This document shows, in pieces, positions 1 to 6,799 of a DNA stretch of 14,404 nucleotides. Made by a program: the position numbers and the translations under genes. The stretch comes from JBCBTD01 sp039818825 (GTDB lineage: Bacteria; Pseudomonadota; Alphaproteobacteria; Geminicoccales; Geminicoccaceae), in the NCBI GenBank assembly GCA_039818825.1, contig JBCBTD010000087.1, positions 1 through 14,404 of the forward strand, given 5' to 3'. Below the pieces are notes generated by a model. It saw only the letters and a list, made by a program, of their open reading frames with translations, made no database searches and was not told where the DNA came from. Numbering within the stretch: position 1 is the stretch's first letter; every line of letters starts with the position of its first letter.

Positions 1-561
1 GAGGACTATCCCTACGATCCCGACCAGGCTCGCGCGCTCCTGGAAGAGGCGGGCGTCACCGACCTGAAGACCAACATCTGGGCGATGCCGGTCCAGCGGC
101 CCTACAACCCGAATGCCCGGCGCATGGCTGAGCTGATCCAAGCCGACTGGGCCGAGGTGGGTGTCGATGCCGAGATCGTCTCCTTCGAGTGGGGCGAATA
201 CCTGAAGCGCTCGAAAGAAGGTGAGCATGACACGGTGCTCCTGGGTTGGACCGGCGACAACGGCGACCCCGACAACTTCCTGGCCGTGCTCTTGGGTTGT
301 GATGCAGCGCAGGATGGCACCAACCGTGCGCGCTGGTGCTACGAGCCTTTCGAAGAGCTCATCCAGCAGGCCAAGGTCATCAGCAACCAAGACGAGCGCG
401 CGGCGCTCTACGCCAAGGCTCAGGAGATCTTCAAAGAGCAGGCGCCGTGGGTGACGATCGCGCACTCGGTCGTCTTCCAGCCGGTGCGCAACGAGGTCCA
501 GGACTTCCGCATCGACCCCTTCGGCGGCCACCCGTTCTACGGCGTGTCGCTGGCCCAGTAA
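1..561 (+). CDS. dppA: Dipeptide/oligopeptide ABC transporter periplasmic substrate-binding protein, C-terminal part
   Basis: The frame is open from base 1 to a TAA at 559-561, giving about 186 residues. This is roughly the last third of a family usually 500-540 residues long, so the gene starts upstream of the window. It is the SBP_bac_5 (DppA/OppA) type of periplasmic protein, which binds di- or oligopeptides and delivers them to the DppBC permease. Visible family landmarks are MPVQRPYNPNARRMAE, the EWGEYLKR segment, LLGWTGDNGDPDNF with the Asp/Asn-rich ligand-pocket loop, NRARWCY, and a terminal FGGHPFYGV. The dppB, dppC, dppD and dppF genes follow in order, which supports the assignment. 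The family call is firm, but the exact substrate (dipeptide, heme, glutathione or other peptide) cannot be read from the fragment. Confidence 0.93.
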   Translation, partial: EDYPYDPDQARALLEEAGVTDLKTNIWAMPVQRPYNPNARRMAELIQADWAEVGVDAEIVSFEWGEYLKRSKEGEHDTVLLGWTGDNGDPDNFLAVLLGCDAAQDGTNRARWCYEPFEELIQQAKVISNQDERAALYAKAQEIFKEQAPWVTIAHSVVFQPVRNEVQDFRIDPFGGHPFYGVSLAQ

Positions 562-585
562 TTGCCAATATGAGCAAATAGGAAA

Positions 586-617
586 CGGGCGGTCGCGGCG
601 CTGCCGTCGACCGCCCG
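586..617 (+). promoter_or_regulatory. Stem-loop between dppA and dppB
   Basis: A perfect 10-bp stem (586-595 with 608-617) is extended by an inner 4-bp stem (596-599 with 603-606). The loop is GCT and a single T is bulged at 607. The hairpin ends 9 bases before the dppB ATG, and no clear Shine-Dalgarno sequence fits in the gap. There is no T-tract, so it is unlikely to be a full intrinsic terminator. Strong hairpins just after a binding-protein gene commonly protect its mRNA end or reduce readthrough, giving more binding protein than permease. That role is inferred here. Confidence 0.55.
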
Positions 618-626
618 CCCTGCACG

Positions 627-1637
627 ATGCTCCGCTTCATCATCTCCCGCCTGGGTCACTTGTTGCCCACGTTCTTCGGGCTGACCCTGGTCTCGTTCGC
701 GTTCATCCGCCTCGTTCCCGGTGACCCGATCGAGGTCATGGCCGGCGAACGTGGCGTCGCACCCGAGCGCCACGCCAGGCTGATGGCGGAGCTCGGCTTC
801 GACCGGCCGCTTTGGGAACAGTATCTGAGCTATCTGGGCGACCTTCTGCAGGGTGATCTGGGCCGTTCGCTGATCACCAAGCAGCCGGTCTCGAGCGAGT
901 TCCTGACGCTGTTCCCGGCGACCATGGAGCTGGCGTTCTGCGCCATGCTGTTCGCAATCGTCATCGGCTTGCCGGCAGGCGTTCTCGCTGCGGCGAAGCG
1001 CGGCTCGCCGTTCGACCACGGGATCATGGCGGCCGCCCTCACCGGCTACTCGATGCCGATCTTCTGGTGGGGGTTGCTGTTGATCGTCCTGTTCTCAGGC
1101 ACGCTCGGCTGGACGCCGGTGTCGGGGCGGATCTCGTTCCTCTACTTCGTCCAGCCGGTCACGGGTTTTTTGCTGATCGACACGCTCTTGTCGGGCCAGC
1201 CCGGCGCCTTCCGCTCCGCCGTGGCCCATCTGATCCTACCGGCGATCGTCGTCGGCACGATCCCGCTCGCGGTCATCGCCCGGCAGACCCGCTCGGCGAT
1301 GCTGGAAGTCCTGAGCGAAGACTATGTTCGCACCGCCCGCGCCAAAGGTCTGCCGCCGTCGCGGGTGATCGGTCTGCACGCACTCCGCAATGCGCTGATC
1401 CCGGTGGTCACCGTCATCGGCCTCCAGGTCGGCACGCTCTTTGCCGGCGCCATCCTGACCGAGACGATCTTCGCTTGGCCCGGCGTCGGCAAGTGGCTGC
1501 TCGACAGCATTTCACGGCGCGATTACCCGTCGGTGCAGGGTGGGCTCTTGCTGATCGCCCTGATCATCATGCTGGTGAACCTGCTCGTCGATCTGCTCTA
1601 TGGCGTGCTGAACCCGAGGATCCGGCATGTCCGTTGA
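627..1637 (+). CDS. dppB: Dipeptide/oligopeptide ABC transporter permease DppB
   Basis: This 336-residue inner-membrane permease is the first of the two transmembrane subunits that form the peptide channel. It shows the DppB/OppB N-terminus (RLGHLLPTFFGLTLVSFAFIRLVPGDP), with the first membrane helix at about residues 9-30 and the LVPGDP motif typical of DppB proteins. A large periplasmic segment follows, then five further hydrophobic stretches. The cytoplasmic EAA loop that docks on the ATPases is at about 231-250 (EDYVRTARAKG). Length is normal for the family. The ATG at 627 is the natural start; upstream is the stem-loop at 586-617. The last 11 bases overlap dppC, suggesting translational coupling. 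Family identity is very secure; substrate is inferred from the operon. Confidence 0.95.
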   Translation: MLRFIISRLGHLLPTFFGLTLVSFAFIRLVPGDPIEVMAGERGVAPERHARLMAELGFDRPLWEQYLSYLGDLLQGDLGRSLITKQPVSSEFLTLFPATMELAFCAMLFAIVIGLPAGVLAAAKRGSPFDHGIMAAALTGYSMPIFWWGLLLIVLFSGTLGWTPVSGRISFLYFVQPVTGFLLIDTLLSGQPGAFRSAVAHLILPAIVVGTIPLAVIARQTRSAMLEVLSEDYVRTARAKGLPPSRVIGLHALRNALIPVVTVIGLQVGTLFAGAILTETIFAWPGVGKWLLDSISRRDYPSVQGGLLLIALIIMLVNLLVDLLYGVLNPRIRHVR

Positions 1638-2517
1638 TGCCGAAGCCGTCAGCACGCCATCGCCCCTGCGCGAGTTCTGGTTCCACTTCAGCGAGAACAA
1701 GGGCGCCGTCGCCGGCCTTTGCGTGATCGTCCTACTGGCAGTCGTCGCTCTGTTTGCCGACGTCATCGCGCCGCACGGTGCCGCTCAGCAATATCGCGAT
1801 GCCCTGCTGCGCCCGCCGGTCTGGCAGGCTGGCGGCGACCCAAGGTTCCTCCTCGGCACCGATGCGGTCGGCCGCGACATCCTCTCGCGACTGATCCACG
1901 GCACCCGCTTCTCGCTGATGATCGGTGCCATCGTCGTCACGCTCTCGTCCAGCGTCGGCATTCTACTCGGCCTGTCGGCGGCGTTCCTCAAGGGCTTCGC
2001 CGAAACACTGGTCATGCGGGCCATGGACGTGATTCTGTCGGTGCCGAGCATCCTGCTCGCCCTGGTGGTCGTCGCGATCCTCGGGCCCGGCCTCGTCAAT
2101 GCGATGATCGCCGTGGCCGTGGTCTACGTGCCGCATTTCACACGATTGACCCGCGCCTCGGCGCTCTCCGAGCTGCCGCGCGAGTACGTGACCTCGGCGC
2201 GGATCGCCGGCGCGTCGCCGTTACGGTTGATGTTCGTGACCGTGCTGCCGAACTGCATGCCGCCCTTGATCGTCCAGGCTACCCTTGGATTCTCCGCGGC
2301 GGTGCTGGACGCCGCGGCACTAGGGTTCCTGGGCATGGGCGCGCAGCCGCCGACGCCCGAATGGGGCACCATGCTTGCCGAAGCCCGCGAGTTCATCCTG
2401 CGCGCCTGGTGGGTCGTGACCATGCCGGGCCTGGCGATCCTGATCACGGTGCTTGCGTTCAACCTCATGGGTGACGGGCTCCGCGACGCGCTCGACCCGA
2501 AGCTGAAGCGGAGCTGA
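1627..2517 (+). CDS. dppC: Dipeptide/oligopeptide ABC transporter permease DppC
   Basis: This 296-residue protein is the second permease subunit and pairs with DppB. It begins with a short cytoplasmic tail containing FWFHFSENKGAVAGL, followed by the first membrane helix at about residues 25-48, a periplasmic stretch with LLGTDAVGRDILSRLIHGTR (a DppC hallmark), and the BPD_transp_1 core. The EAA loop is at about 185-204 (REYVTSARIAGASPLRL), followed by the LGFLGMGAQPPTPEWG motif that is strongly conserved in DppC/OppC. Its ATG lies inside the end of dppB (11-base overlap), and dppD begins two bases after its stop, so the three are probably co-translated. The length is normal and nothing looks damaged. 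Confidence 0.95.
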   Translation: MSVDAEAVSTPSPLREFWFHFSENKGAVAGLCVIVLLAVVALFADVIAPHGAAQQYRDALLRPPVWQAGGDPRFLLGTDAVGRDILSRLIHGTRFSLMIGAIVVTLSSSVGILLGLSAAFLKGFAETLVMRAMDVILSVPSILLALVVVAILGPGLVNAMIAVAVVYVPHFTRLTRASALSELPREYVTSARIAGASPLRLMFVTVLPNCMPPLIVQATLGFSAAVLDAAALGFLGMGAQPPTPEWGTMLAEAREFILRAWWVVTMPGLAILITVLAFNLMGDGLRDALDPKLKRS

Positions 2518-2519
2518 CG

Positions 2520-3488
2520 GTGGCGCTGCTCGACATCGCCGACCTCAGCGTCGCCTTTCCGACCGCCCGCGGGCAGTTCTACGCCGTGGACGGTGTCGAC
2601 CTGCGGGTCGAACCCGGCGAGGTGGTCGGGATCGTCGGCGAGTCCGGTTCCGGCAAGTCGGTGTCGATGATGGCCGTGATGGGGCTGCTGCCGCCGACCG
2701 CGGCAGTCACGGCGCACAGCCTGACGTTCGACGGCCGCGATCTGCGTTCCCTTCGACCACGGGAGCGCCGGCGCATCGTCGGCAAAGACATGGCGATGAT
2801 CTTCCAAGAGCCGATGTCGAGCTTGAACCCCTGCTTCACCGTCGGCTTCCAGATCGCCGAAGCGCTGCACACCCATCTCGGCGGTTCGCGCCGGGAGCTG
2901 GCCGAGCGCGCCCGCGATCTGCTCGCCGAGGTCGGCATCCCGGATCCCCAGTCGCGGCTCCGGGCGTTCCCCCACGAACTTTCGGGCGGCATGAGCCAGC
3001 GGGTGATGATCGCCATGGCGATGGCCTGCCGACCGCGCCTGTTGATCGCCGACGAGCCGACGACGGCGCTCGACGTGACGATCCAGGCTCAGATCCTGGA
3101 GCTGATCCTGCGGCTCCGCGACGAGCACGGCATGGCGGTGGTGCTGATCACCCACGACATGGGCGTCGTCGCCGAAACCGCCGAGCGCGTCGTCGTCATG
3201 TATGCCGGCCAGCAGGTCGAAGATCGCCCGGCGCCGAGCTTGTTCGCAGCGCCTCGCCACCCCTACGCCGCGGCACTCCTGGACGCGTTGCCGGAGCGCT
3301 CGCTCGGCTCCAGGCGGCTGCCGACGATCCAAGGTGTCGTCCCAGGCGCCGGTGACCGCCCGAGCGGATGCCTGTTCCACCCGCGCTGCAACCGGGCGGT
3401 GGACGACTGCCGCGAGCGGCGGCCAAACTTGGACGCCGTAGACGACGGCCATGTCCGCTGCTTCCTCCCGTTGGAGCCGCGCCCGTGA
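2520..3488 (+). CDS. dppD: Dipeptide ABC transporter ATP-binding protein DppD
   Basis: This 322-residue cytoplasmic ATPase powers peptide import as a heterodimer with DppF. Visible motifs are Walker A GESGSGKS at 40-47, signature LSGGMSQ at 154-160, Walker B ending in D178-E179, and switch His212 in ITHD. The C-terminal oligopeptide-transporter extension carries four cysteines, C284, C290, C297 and C314, in the pattern GCLFHPRC...C...C. In some DppD/OppD homologues these bind an iron-sulfur cluster. The start is GTG at 2520, two bases after the dppC stop; no ATG gives a full N-terminus. The stop overlaps the dppF GTG (GTGA). All catalytic residues are present. Confidence 0.95.
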   Translation: MALLDIADLSVAFPTARGQFYAVDGVDLRVEPGEVVGIVGESGSGKSVSMMAVMGLLPPTAAVTAHSLTFDGRDLRSLRPRERRRIVGKDMAMIFQEPMSSLNPCFTVGFQIAEALHTHLGGSRRELAERARDLLAEVGIPDPQSRLRAFPHELSGGMSQRVMIAMAMACRPRLLIADEPTTALDVTIQAQILELILRLRDEHGMAVVLITHDMGVVAETAERVVVMYAGQQVEDRPAPSLFAAPRHPYAAALLDALPERSLGSRRLPTIQGVVPGAGDRPSGCLFHPRCNRAVDDCRERRPNLDAVDDGHVRCFLPLEPRP

Positions 3489-4465
3489 CGGCGACCGTGC
3501 TCGAAGCCGCCGATCTCACCCGCCACTACCTCCTCGGCGGCGGCTGGCTGGGGAAGGACCGGACGCTGAAAGCGGTCGACGGCGTGAGTTTCTCGCTCAC
3601 AACCGGCGAGACCATGGCGATCGTCGGCGAAAGCGGCTGCGGCAAGTCGACTCTGGCACGGCTCTGCACGCTGATCGAGCAGCCGACGGCCGGCAGCCTG
3701 CGCTTGCACGACCAGGACACGGTGGGGCTCGGCGGCAGTGCCCTCAAGGCCGTACGCCGCGACGTGCAGATGATCTTCCAGAACCCCTACGGCTCGCTCA
3801 ATCCGCGCCAGACCATCGGCACGATCCTGGAAGAACCGCTGCTGGTGAACACCAAGATGGCGGCGGCCGAGCGGCGCGCCCGGGCGCTGGCGATGCTGGA
3901 AAAGGTCGGCCTCCGGCCCGAGCACTACCAACGCTATCCGCACATGTTCTCGGGCGGCCAACGCCAGCGCATCGCGATCGGTCGAGCGCTGATGCTCGAG
4001 CCGAAGATCGTCGTCGCGGACGAGCCGGTGTCGGCGCTCGACGTCTCGATCCAGGCGCAGGTGCTGAACCTGATGCTCGACCTCCAAGAGGAGCTCGGCC
4101 TCGCCTACCTGTTCATCAGCCACGACCTCTCGGTGGTACGGCTTCTCGCCCGGCGGGTCATGGTCATGTACCTCGGCCGCGCGGTCGAGCAGGGCGATGC
4201 GACGCGGATCTTCGAGCGACCGCTGCACCCCTACACGAAGGCGCTGCTGGCGGCGACGCCGGCGGTCGACCCGGACGCTCGCCGCCGGCGTATCGCCCTT
4301 TCGGGCGAGCTTCCCTCACCGCTGGCCCCGCCGCCAGGCTGCCCGTTCCACCGCCGCTGCCCGATCGCCCGTGAGGATTGCAGTCGCAACGTGCCCACCT
4401 TGCGCACCGTCGATGGCCGCGAGGTCGCCTGCCACTACGCCGAGGACGCCCTCGCCCATTCGTGA
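3485..4465 (+). CDS. dppF: Dipeptide ABC transporter ATP-binding protein DppF
   Basis: This 326-residue ATPase is the partner of DppD. Walker A GESGCGKS is at 48-55, signature FSGGQRQ at 155-161, Walker B D179-E180, and switch His213. The C-terminal extension has C286, C292 and C299 in GCPFHRRC...C, matching DppD. The characteristic DppF phrase MIFQNPYGSLNPRQT is present. I place the start at the GTG overlapping the dppD stop (GTGA), because the protein then begins directly with the beta-strand LEAADLTRHY that leads into the ATPase fold. An in-frame ATG at 3368 would need a 117-base overlap with dppD and adds a non-homologous Pro/Arg-rich extension. This is the last dpp gene. Confidence 0.94.
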   Translation: MTATVLEAADLTRHYLLGGGWLGKDRTLKAVDGVSFSLTTGETMAIVGESGCGKSTLARLCTLIEQPTAGSLRLHDQDTVGLGGSALKAVRRDVQMIFQNPYGSLNPRQTIGTILEEPLLVNTKMAAAERRARALAMLEKVGLRPEHYQRYPHMFSGGQRQRIAIGRALMLEPKIVVADEPVSALDVSIQAQVLNLMLDLQEELGLAYLFISHDLSVVRLLARRVMVMYLGRAVEQGDATRIFERPLHPYTKALLAATPAVDPDARRRRIALSGELPSPLAPPPGCPFHRRCPIAREDCSRNVPTLRTVDGREVACHYAEDALAHS

Positions 4466-4590
4466 ACCGGTCACGCGGCTGTCGCGCGGCCGTGACTCGA
4501 ATCACATACCTGGAGTTGCGACCGGGCCATCGTCAAATTCCGCGGTCGTCGAGCTGCAGTAGACTCGACGGACCGGCAATTCTCCAGGAC

Positions 4591-4594
4591 GAGG
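4591..4594 (+). promoter_or_regulatory. Ribosome binding site for the homocysteine S-methyltransferase gene
   Basis: GAGG lies 5 bases before the ATG at 4600. It selects this ATG over an in-frame one at 4378, which lies inside dppF. Confidence 0.55.
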
Positions 4595-4599
4595 GTGCG

Positions 4600-5541
4600 A
4601 TGGCGAAGTACAGACACCGCTTACCCCAACTCGACGGCCGATTGTTCCTCACCGACGGTGGCATCGAAACCTCGCTGATCGTGTATCAGGGCCATGACAT
4701 GTCGCCCTTTGCAGCGGCCCACTTGCTCGACGAAGAGGGCGGGCAGATCGTCCTGCGTCGCTACTTCCAAGCCCAGGCAGACATCGCCCACGAGCATGGC
4801 GTCGGCCTGGTGTTGGAGTGCGCAACGTGGCGCGCCAGCGGCAATTGGGGCGTGCGCCTCGGCTATGACGGCGGCGGCCTCGGCGAGATGAGCAGAGCCG
4901 CAGTGCGAATGCTTGCCAACGTCCGCGATGCCCTGGAGACCGATACCTCGCCGGTGGCGATCAGCGGCTGCATGGCGCCGCCGACGGACACGGCAATGAC
5001 CACCGATCATGCCTACGCCTACTATCGTCGGCAGGCCGAACTCTACGCCTCGACCGAGGCTGACCTGGTGACGGCAGTCGCCATGAGCGATGTCGGCGAG
5101 GCGGTCGGCATGGTCCGCGCTGCTGTAGAGAGCGACGTGCCGGTCGTGGTGGCCTTCTCGCTCGGCAAGGACGGCCGTCTGCCGAACGGCATGCCACTGG
5201 CCGAAGCGATCGAGCAGGTCGACGATGCCACTGACGGCGCCACCGCGTACTTCATGATCGACTGCGCGCATCCCGTGCACTTCACCGAACGGCTGGAGCC
5301 AGCACCTTGGATGATGCGGGTTCGCGGCGTGCGGAGTTCCGCATCGACCCGTGCTTGCACTCGCCAAGGCAATCCGTGCAGCTTCAGCGACGCAGACCCG
5401 ATCGCGCTCGCAGCCGACCTCGCGGCTCTGGTCGCACGGTTCCCGTGGCTGAACGTGCTCGGCGGTCGCTGTGGCACCGACGACCGGCACGTCGCCGCGA
5501 TCTGTCGGTCTTGCCTGCCGACCATCCGCCCGGCAGCCTGA
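4600..5541 (+). CDS. Homocysteine S-methyltransferase family protein (atypical zinc site)
   Basis: This 313-residue protein has the Pfam S-methyl_trans fold, a TIM barrel that moves a methyl group to homocysteine or a related thiol using a Zn bound by three cysteines. N-terminal LTDGGIETSLI is the barrel-entry motif, ECATWRAS and ISGCMAPPTD are family segments, and C222 in FMIDCAHPVHF is the first zinc Cys. The expected C-terminal GGCCGTD reads GGRCGTD (R290, C291), so one of the adjacent zinc cysteines is replaced. The stretch from about 245 to 262, between VRGVRSSAS and DADP, also fails to match the SHAELD-type sequence I remember for relatives, although its length is preserved. The start is ATG 4600, with GAGG 5 bases upstream. 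It follows the dpp operon by 134 bp and may be a separate unit. Family call firm, activity doubtful. Confidence 0.85.
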   Translation: MAKYRHRLPQLDGRLFLTDGGIETSLIVYQGHDMSPFAAAHLLDEEGGQIVLRRYFQAQADIAHEHGVGLVLECATWRASGNWGVRLGYDGGGLGEMSRAAVRMLANVRDALETDTSPVAISGCMAPPTDTAMTTDHAYAYYRRQAELYASTEADLVTAVAMSDVGEAVGMVRAAVESDVPVVVAFSLGKDGRLPNGMPLAEAIEQVDDATDGATAYFMIDCAHPVHFTERLEPAPWMMRVRGVRSSASTRACTRQGNPCSFSDADPIALAADLAALVARFPWLNVLGGRCGTDDRHVAAICRSCLPTIRPAA

Positions 5542-5585
5542 CACGGCGGCCCGCCGAGGTGACGGATCGCAGGACCGACGACGTC

Positions 5586-5620
5586 CCGGTCGCCTGATCG
5601 ACCCGCGTTCAGGCGACCGG
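5586..5620. terminator. Perfect 12-bp stem-loop, probable (bidirectional) terminator
   Basis: Arms 5586-5597 and 5609-5620 are exact reverse complements, with an 11-base loop at 5598-5608. It lies 44 bases after the stop of the methyltransferase gene. No T-run follows on either strand, so classic intrinsic termination is uncertain. GC-rich hairpins without U-tracts can act as weak or Rho-assisted terminators. The right arm begins with the stop codon of a minus-strand reading frame, the arrangement expected of a terminator shared by two convergent genes. Confidence 0.5.
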
Positions 5621-5710
5621 CGCGGCGCCATCGTGCTCGCGGATCGTGGCCATCCGCTTGCCTCCGGCCAGACCCATCACGCTTTCGTCAGCGGACGCGG
5701 TGCAGCGCAT
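5609..5710 (-). pseudogene. Possible C-terminal remnant of an unidentified minus-strand gene
   Basis: Read on the - strand, about 33 codons ending in TGA (bases 5611 to 5609) look coding rather than like a shadow. Third positions are GC-rich, and the residues are well mixed (DESVMGLAGGKRMATIRE, then an Ala-rich end). Farther upstream the frame turns into an Arg/Gly-rich low-quality sequence and then runs into livH, so no full gene fits. I do not recognise the family. It could be the tail of a gene lost by deletion, leaving its terminator behind. Confidence 0.2.
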
Positions 5711-5882
5711 GGGCGAGGTTCGCCGTTGGCGGCGGCCCGCCTCTCCGCCCGTTGTGCGCCTCTCTGTGCTCGCAAGGTCGGGGTGCCCCCGGCGCCCCGA
5801 GGCGCTACCGTTCAGCCCAGGTCGTTCATCATGTCGTAACCACCGCGGCAGCGAAACTGCCCGCCGCAACCCTGGGATGAGC

Positions 5883-6797
5883 ATGGAGTACTTTCTGCAG
5901 CAACTGATCAACGGCGTCACGCTCGGTTCGATCTACGGTTTGATCGCCATCGGCTACACGATGGTCTACGGCATCATCGGCATGATCAATTTCGCTCATG
6001 GTGACGTCTTCATGATCGGTGCGTTCATTGCACTCATCGCCTTCTTGGTACTGAGCGCCCTCGCTGGCGGCGCTCTGGTGTTCGTACTTTTCTTGACACT
6101 GCTGACAGCCATGCTGCTGACTTCGGTGTATGGCTGGACGGTGGAGCGTGTGGCCTACCGTCCACTTCGACATTCCTTTCGATTGGCGCCGCTGATCACC
6201 GCCATCGGGATGTCGATCTTTCTGCAGAACTACGTGCAGATCGCCCAGGGTGCCCGCGTCAAGCCGCTACCACCGCAGATCGAAGGCGGCATCGTGCTGA
6301 TGGAGACCGACGGGTTCGCAGTCAGCCTCTCCTACATCCAGATCCTCATCGTCGTCCTGACGGTCACGTTGATGATCGGCTTCACCTACCTGATCCAACG
6401 CACCCCACTCGGCCGTGCCCAGCGGGCCTGCGAACAGGACAAGAAGATGGCGGCGCTACTCGGCGTCAACATCGACCGCACGGTCTCGTTGACCTTCGTC
6501 ATGGGCGCCGCGCTCGCGGCCGTCGCCGGGCTGATGTTCCTGCTGTACTATGGCGTGCTCGACTTCTTCATCGGCTTCGTCGCCGGCATCAAGGCCTTCA
6601 CCGCCGCGGTGCTCGGCGGCATCGGTTCGTTGCCGGGTGCCATGCTCGGGGGCCTGCTGATCGGCCTCATCGAGACGTTCTGGTCGGCCTACTTCACGAT
6701 CGAGTACAAGGACGTCGCGGCCTTCTCGATCCTGGCGATCGTGCTGATCTTCCTGCCCTCGGGGCTCCTTGGCCGCCCTGAGATCGAGAAGGTTTGA
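5883..6797 (+). CDS. livH: Branched-chain amino acid ABC transporter permease LivH
   Basis: This inner-membrane permease of about 304 residues forms the LIV-I channel with LivM. The N-terminus MEYFLQQLINGVTLGSIY and the segment GYTMVYGIIGMINFAHGD are diagnostic of LivH. Further hydrophobic stretches follow, then a cytoplasmic ATPase-contact loop at about 174-200 (TPLGRAQRACEQDKKMAALLGV) and the conserved LGGIGSLPGAMLGG segment near the end. I prefer the ATG at 5883, because GGGA (5874-5877) lies 5 bases upstream and homologues start MEYFLQQ; the ATG at 5877 (adding Met-Ser) is equally in frame. Longer in-frame extensions upstream are Arg/Pro-rich and unsupported. livM begins immediately after it. 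Confidence 0.95.
   Translation: MEYFLQQLINGVTLGSIYGLIAIGYTMVYGIIGMINFAHGDVFMIGAFIALIAFLVLSALAGGALVFVLFLTLLTAMLLTSVYGWTVERVAYRPLRHSFRLAPLITAIGMSIFLQNYVQIAQGARVKPLPPQIEGGIVLMETDGFAVSLSYIQILIVVLTVTLMIGFTYLIQRTPLGRAQRACEQDKKMAALLGVNIDRTVSLTFVMGAALAAVAGLMFLLYYGVLDFFIGFVAGIKAFTAAVLGGIGSLPGAMLGGLLIGLIETFWSAYFTIEYKDVAAFSILAIVLIFLPSGLLGRPEIEKV
6787..6792 (+). promoter_or_regulatory. Ribosome binding site deciding the livM start
   Basis: AGAAGG inside the end of livH lies 7 bases before the GTG at 6800. It favours that GTG over the TTG at 6794, which would be only one base from the motif. Confidence 0.5.
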
Positions 6798-6799
6798 TC

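Larger units (their letters stand above)
5542..5882. other. Intergenic spacer between the methyltransferase gene and livH
   Basis: About 340 bases hold no complete gene. They contain a perfect 12-bp hairpin (5586-5620), a coding-like minus-strand tail ending at 5609, and a weaker hairpin at 5780-5798 (8 bp with one G-T pair, loop CCC). The livH promoter most likely lies in the right half, but I see no convincing -35/-10 pair. Confidence 0.5.

Noticed and set aside
2124..3452. Long minus-strand open frame (442 codons) across dppC and dppD
   Set aside because: It is a GC-bias shadow: His/Arg/Gln-rich, with no recognisable domain, and opposite two strongly conserved genes.
3368..3484. Upstream ATG extension of dppF
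   Set aside because: It would overlap dppD by over 100 bases and adds a Pro/Arg-rich sequence unlike any DppF N-terminus.
4470..4496. Inverted repeat GTCACG...CGTGAC just after dppF as a terminator
   Set aside because: Only 6 bp of stem with a 15-base loop and no T-run; too weak to list, although transcription may still stop in this spacer.
4538..4565. Possible promoter TTCCGC - 16 bases - TAGACT before the methyltransferase gene
   Set aside because: The -35 match is poor, and such patterns arise easily by chance; not strong enough to annotate.
5780..5798. Hairpin (8 bp with one G-T pair, loop CCC) upstream of livH
   Set aside because: It could be a leader structure, but GC-rich spacers give such stems readily; mentioned only within the spacer entry.
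5646..5882. Upstream extension of livH
   Set aside because: The added residues are Arg/Pro/Ser-rich with no membrane or family character, and homologues begin at MEYFLQQ.
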